Shown piece by piece: positions 6,016 to 6,909 of a stretch of 6,909 bases of DNA. This DNA is from DATFGK01 sp046712825 (GTDB lineage Bacteria > Actinomycetota > AC-67), in the NCBI GenBank assembly GCA_046712825.1, contig JBKKCR010000076.1:1-6909 (forward strand), given 5' to 3'. The translations under genes and the position numbers were made by a program. Numbering within the stretch: the first letter of the stretch is position 1; every line of letters starts with the position of its first letter. The notes beneath the pieces were generated by a model that had not been told where the DNA came from, ran no database searches, and saw only the letters and a program-made list of their open reading frames with translations.

Positions 6016-6531
6016 CTAGCCGAGCCGCTCGGACGCCGAGCAGGGCTCCGGGCCGCCGGGCTCGCCCTTCTGTGGAACCGCCATGCCGGGGGTTACATCG
6101 TTGGGGAATACGGTTACCTTGTCGGCAGCTATCAAAACCCGGACCCGATCCAGATCGCGAGGGGCCGTGCCCGCTTTCGCCACCCCCGTGAGGTTGTAGC
6201 GCGCCTCCCCGTCGGTCTCGAACATCGCGTTGCGCTGACACCACCACACCGGTCCGTCCCCCGAAGCTGTAGAAGCTCCGAGGAACCCCACGATCGTGCT
6301 CCCCGACCGGGTCAGGAACACACGGACATCGCCGGCTTTGTGGAACGACACCCCGTCCGGTATCAGGTCCAGCGGAACCTGCAAAGCGGTCACGCCGGGG
6401 CGGTCTGTCGCCGTCGCCGTCGGCGTCGGCTCCGGCGTCCCACCCCCCTTTGGGATGAGCCACGCGAGCGCCAGCCCGGCCAGGCCGGCCAGCGCGATTC
6501 GGAGGCGGAACGGGATCGGCCGGCGTGCCAT
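6016..6531 (-). CDS. membrane-anchored protein with a Rieske-like domain lacking cluster ligands
   Basis: 171 aa. Residues 8-26 form an N-terminal membrane helix or signal anchor, followed by a Thr/Pro-rich linker (31-45) and a soluble domain outside the membrane. The domain resembles the Rieske fold: D-V-R-V-F-L-T-R-S-G at 68-77, W-W-C-Q-R-N near 96-101, Y-N-L-T-G at 112-116 and G-T-A-P-R-D-L-D-R-V-R-V at 121-132. In Rieske proteins the cluster is held by C-x-H and C-x-x-H; here neither pair is present, and the second site reads E-T-D-G-E-A-R where C-x-H-G-S would be expected. It therefore should not bind a [2Fe-2S] cluster by the usual scheme. Cys98 and Cys164 are the only cysteines. The gene starts 4 bp after the era stop and is probably co-transcribed with it. 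The fold call rests on motif resemblance; function is unknown. Confidence 0.6.
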   Translation of the reverse strand: MARRPIPFRLRIALAGLAGLALAWLIPKGGGTPEPTPTATATDRPGVTALQVPLDLIPDGVSFHKAGDVRVFLTRSGSTIVGFLGASTASGDGPVWWCQRNAMFETDGEARYNLTGVAKAGTAPRDLDRVRVLIAADKVTVFPNDVTPGMAVPQKGEPGGPEPCSASERLG

Positions 6532-6535
6532 GGAT

Positions 6536-6909
6536 TCAGTAACCGAGCCTCATGACGGATCCGACGTCGCGCTGCCAGTCCTTGGCGACCTTGACCTGCA
6601 CGCGCACGAAAACCTTGGTGCCGAGGATCCATTCGAGCTCGCGCCGCGCGCGGGTTCCGATCTCCTTCAGCATCGATCCGCCCTTGCCGATCACGATGCC
6701 CTTCTGCGAGTCGCGCTCCACGAACAGGATCGCTTGGATCTCGGTCACCCCGTCCTCGCGGTCGATCAGTTCGTCGATGTTGACCGCGATCGAATGCGGA
6801 ACCTCCTGGTGTGTGAGCTCGAGCGCCTTCTCGCGGATGATCTCGGCCACTAAGAACTCCCTCGGCTGGTCCGAGAAGACGTCGCCTGGGTAGTACTGCG
6901 GACCCTCCG
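6536..6909 (-). CDS. era: GTPase Era, C-terminal part (5' end off window)
   Basis: The frame is open from the right edge to TGA 6536-6538, giving about 123 residues. It begins E-G-P-Q-Y-Y-P-G-D-V-F-S-D-Q, followed by P-R-E-F-L-V-A-E-I-I-R-E-K, the hallmark entry into the Era KH domain. The KH signature V-I-G-K-G-G-S-M-L-K-E-I-G follows, then V-F-V-R-V-Q-V-K-V and a short tail. Era is an essential GTPase that binds the 3' end of 16S rRNA during 30S subunit assembly; the KH domain makes the RNA contact. The GTPase domain lies beyond the window. A GTG at 6850 is internal and is not the start. It is the most upstream gene visible in the minus-strand housekeeping run. Confidence 0.95.
   Translation of the reverse strand, partial: EGPQYYPGDVFSDQPREFLVAEIIREKALELTHQEVPHSIAVNIDELIDREDGVTEIQAILFVERDSQKGIVIGKGGSMLKEIGTRARRELEWILGTKVFVRVQVKVAKDWQRDVGSVMRLGY

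Noticed and set aside
6020..6032. Inverted repeat CCGAGC-C-GCTCGG as a terminator before recO
   Set aside because: The loop would be one base unless the stem frays, no T-run follows on either strand, and it lies within the end of the Rieske-like coding region.
5360..6463. Long minus-strand open frame of 367 codons across recO and the Rieske-like gene
   Set aside because: It is an Arg/Pro/Gly-rich shadow frame opposite in phase to two convincing genes, a normal effect of high GC; it has no recognisable domain and no ribosome binding site.

Overview
The window comes from a high-GC bacterium, most likely an actinobacterial-type lineage. The reasons are the GTG starts, the C/G-rich third codon positions, the era - recO - uppS order on one strand, and two cis-prenyltransferases: one like the mycobacterial short-chain Z-farnesyl diphosphate synthase (Rv1086 type) and one like the long-chain synthase (Rv2361c type). 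Species cannot be named from this sequence alone.

Right part (about 4139-6909, all minus strand): a tight housekeeping run. In transcription order it is era (3' part only), a small membrane-anchored protein with a Rieske-like but ligand-less domain, recO, uppS and a VOC/glyoxalase-like gene. Spacings are a few bases or overlaps, so this reads as one operon serving ribosome assembly, DNA repair and undecaprenyl/decaprenyl carrier-lipid synthesis. Left part (1-1238): the 5' end of an NfeD/ClpP-class membrane serine protease gene on the minus strand, divergent from the short-chain cis-prenyltransferase gene on the plus strand.

Middle (about 1241-3882): a segment of visibly lower GC with three minus-strand genes that look like one operon. 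They encode a secreted chymotrypsin-fold (S1) protease with an N-terminal prodomain, a second protein that repeats this prodomain but ends in a membrane anchor instead of a protease, and a small exported, lipoprotein-like protein. A likely promoter lies just upstream of the protease.

The most striking structure is that this middle segment sits between two direct copies of the last 262 bp of the plus-strand cis-prenyltransferase gene (979-1240 and 3883-4144). The copies have no indels and 15 mismatches, 14 of them synonymous third-position changes. The left copy completes the intact gene; the right copy is an orphan 3' end. This is the pattern expected if incoming DNA entered the 3' end of the gene and supplied its own replacement end from a related strain, displacing the old one. 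No recombinase gene is present, and a chimeric assembly must be excluded.

There is no gene-free stretch over 300 bases. The two real gaps are 381-449 (divergent promoters) and 3747-3882 (protease promoter region).
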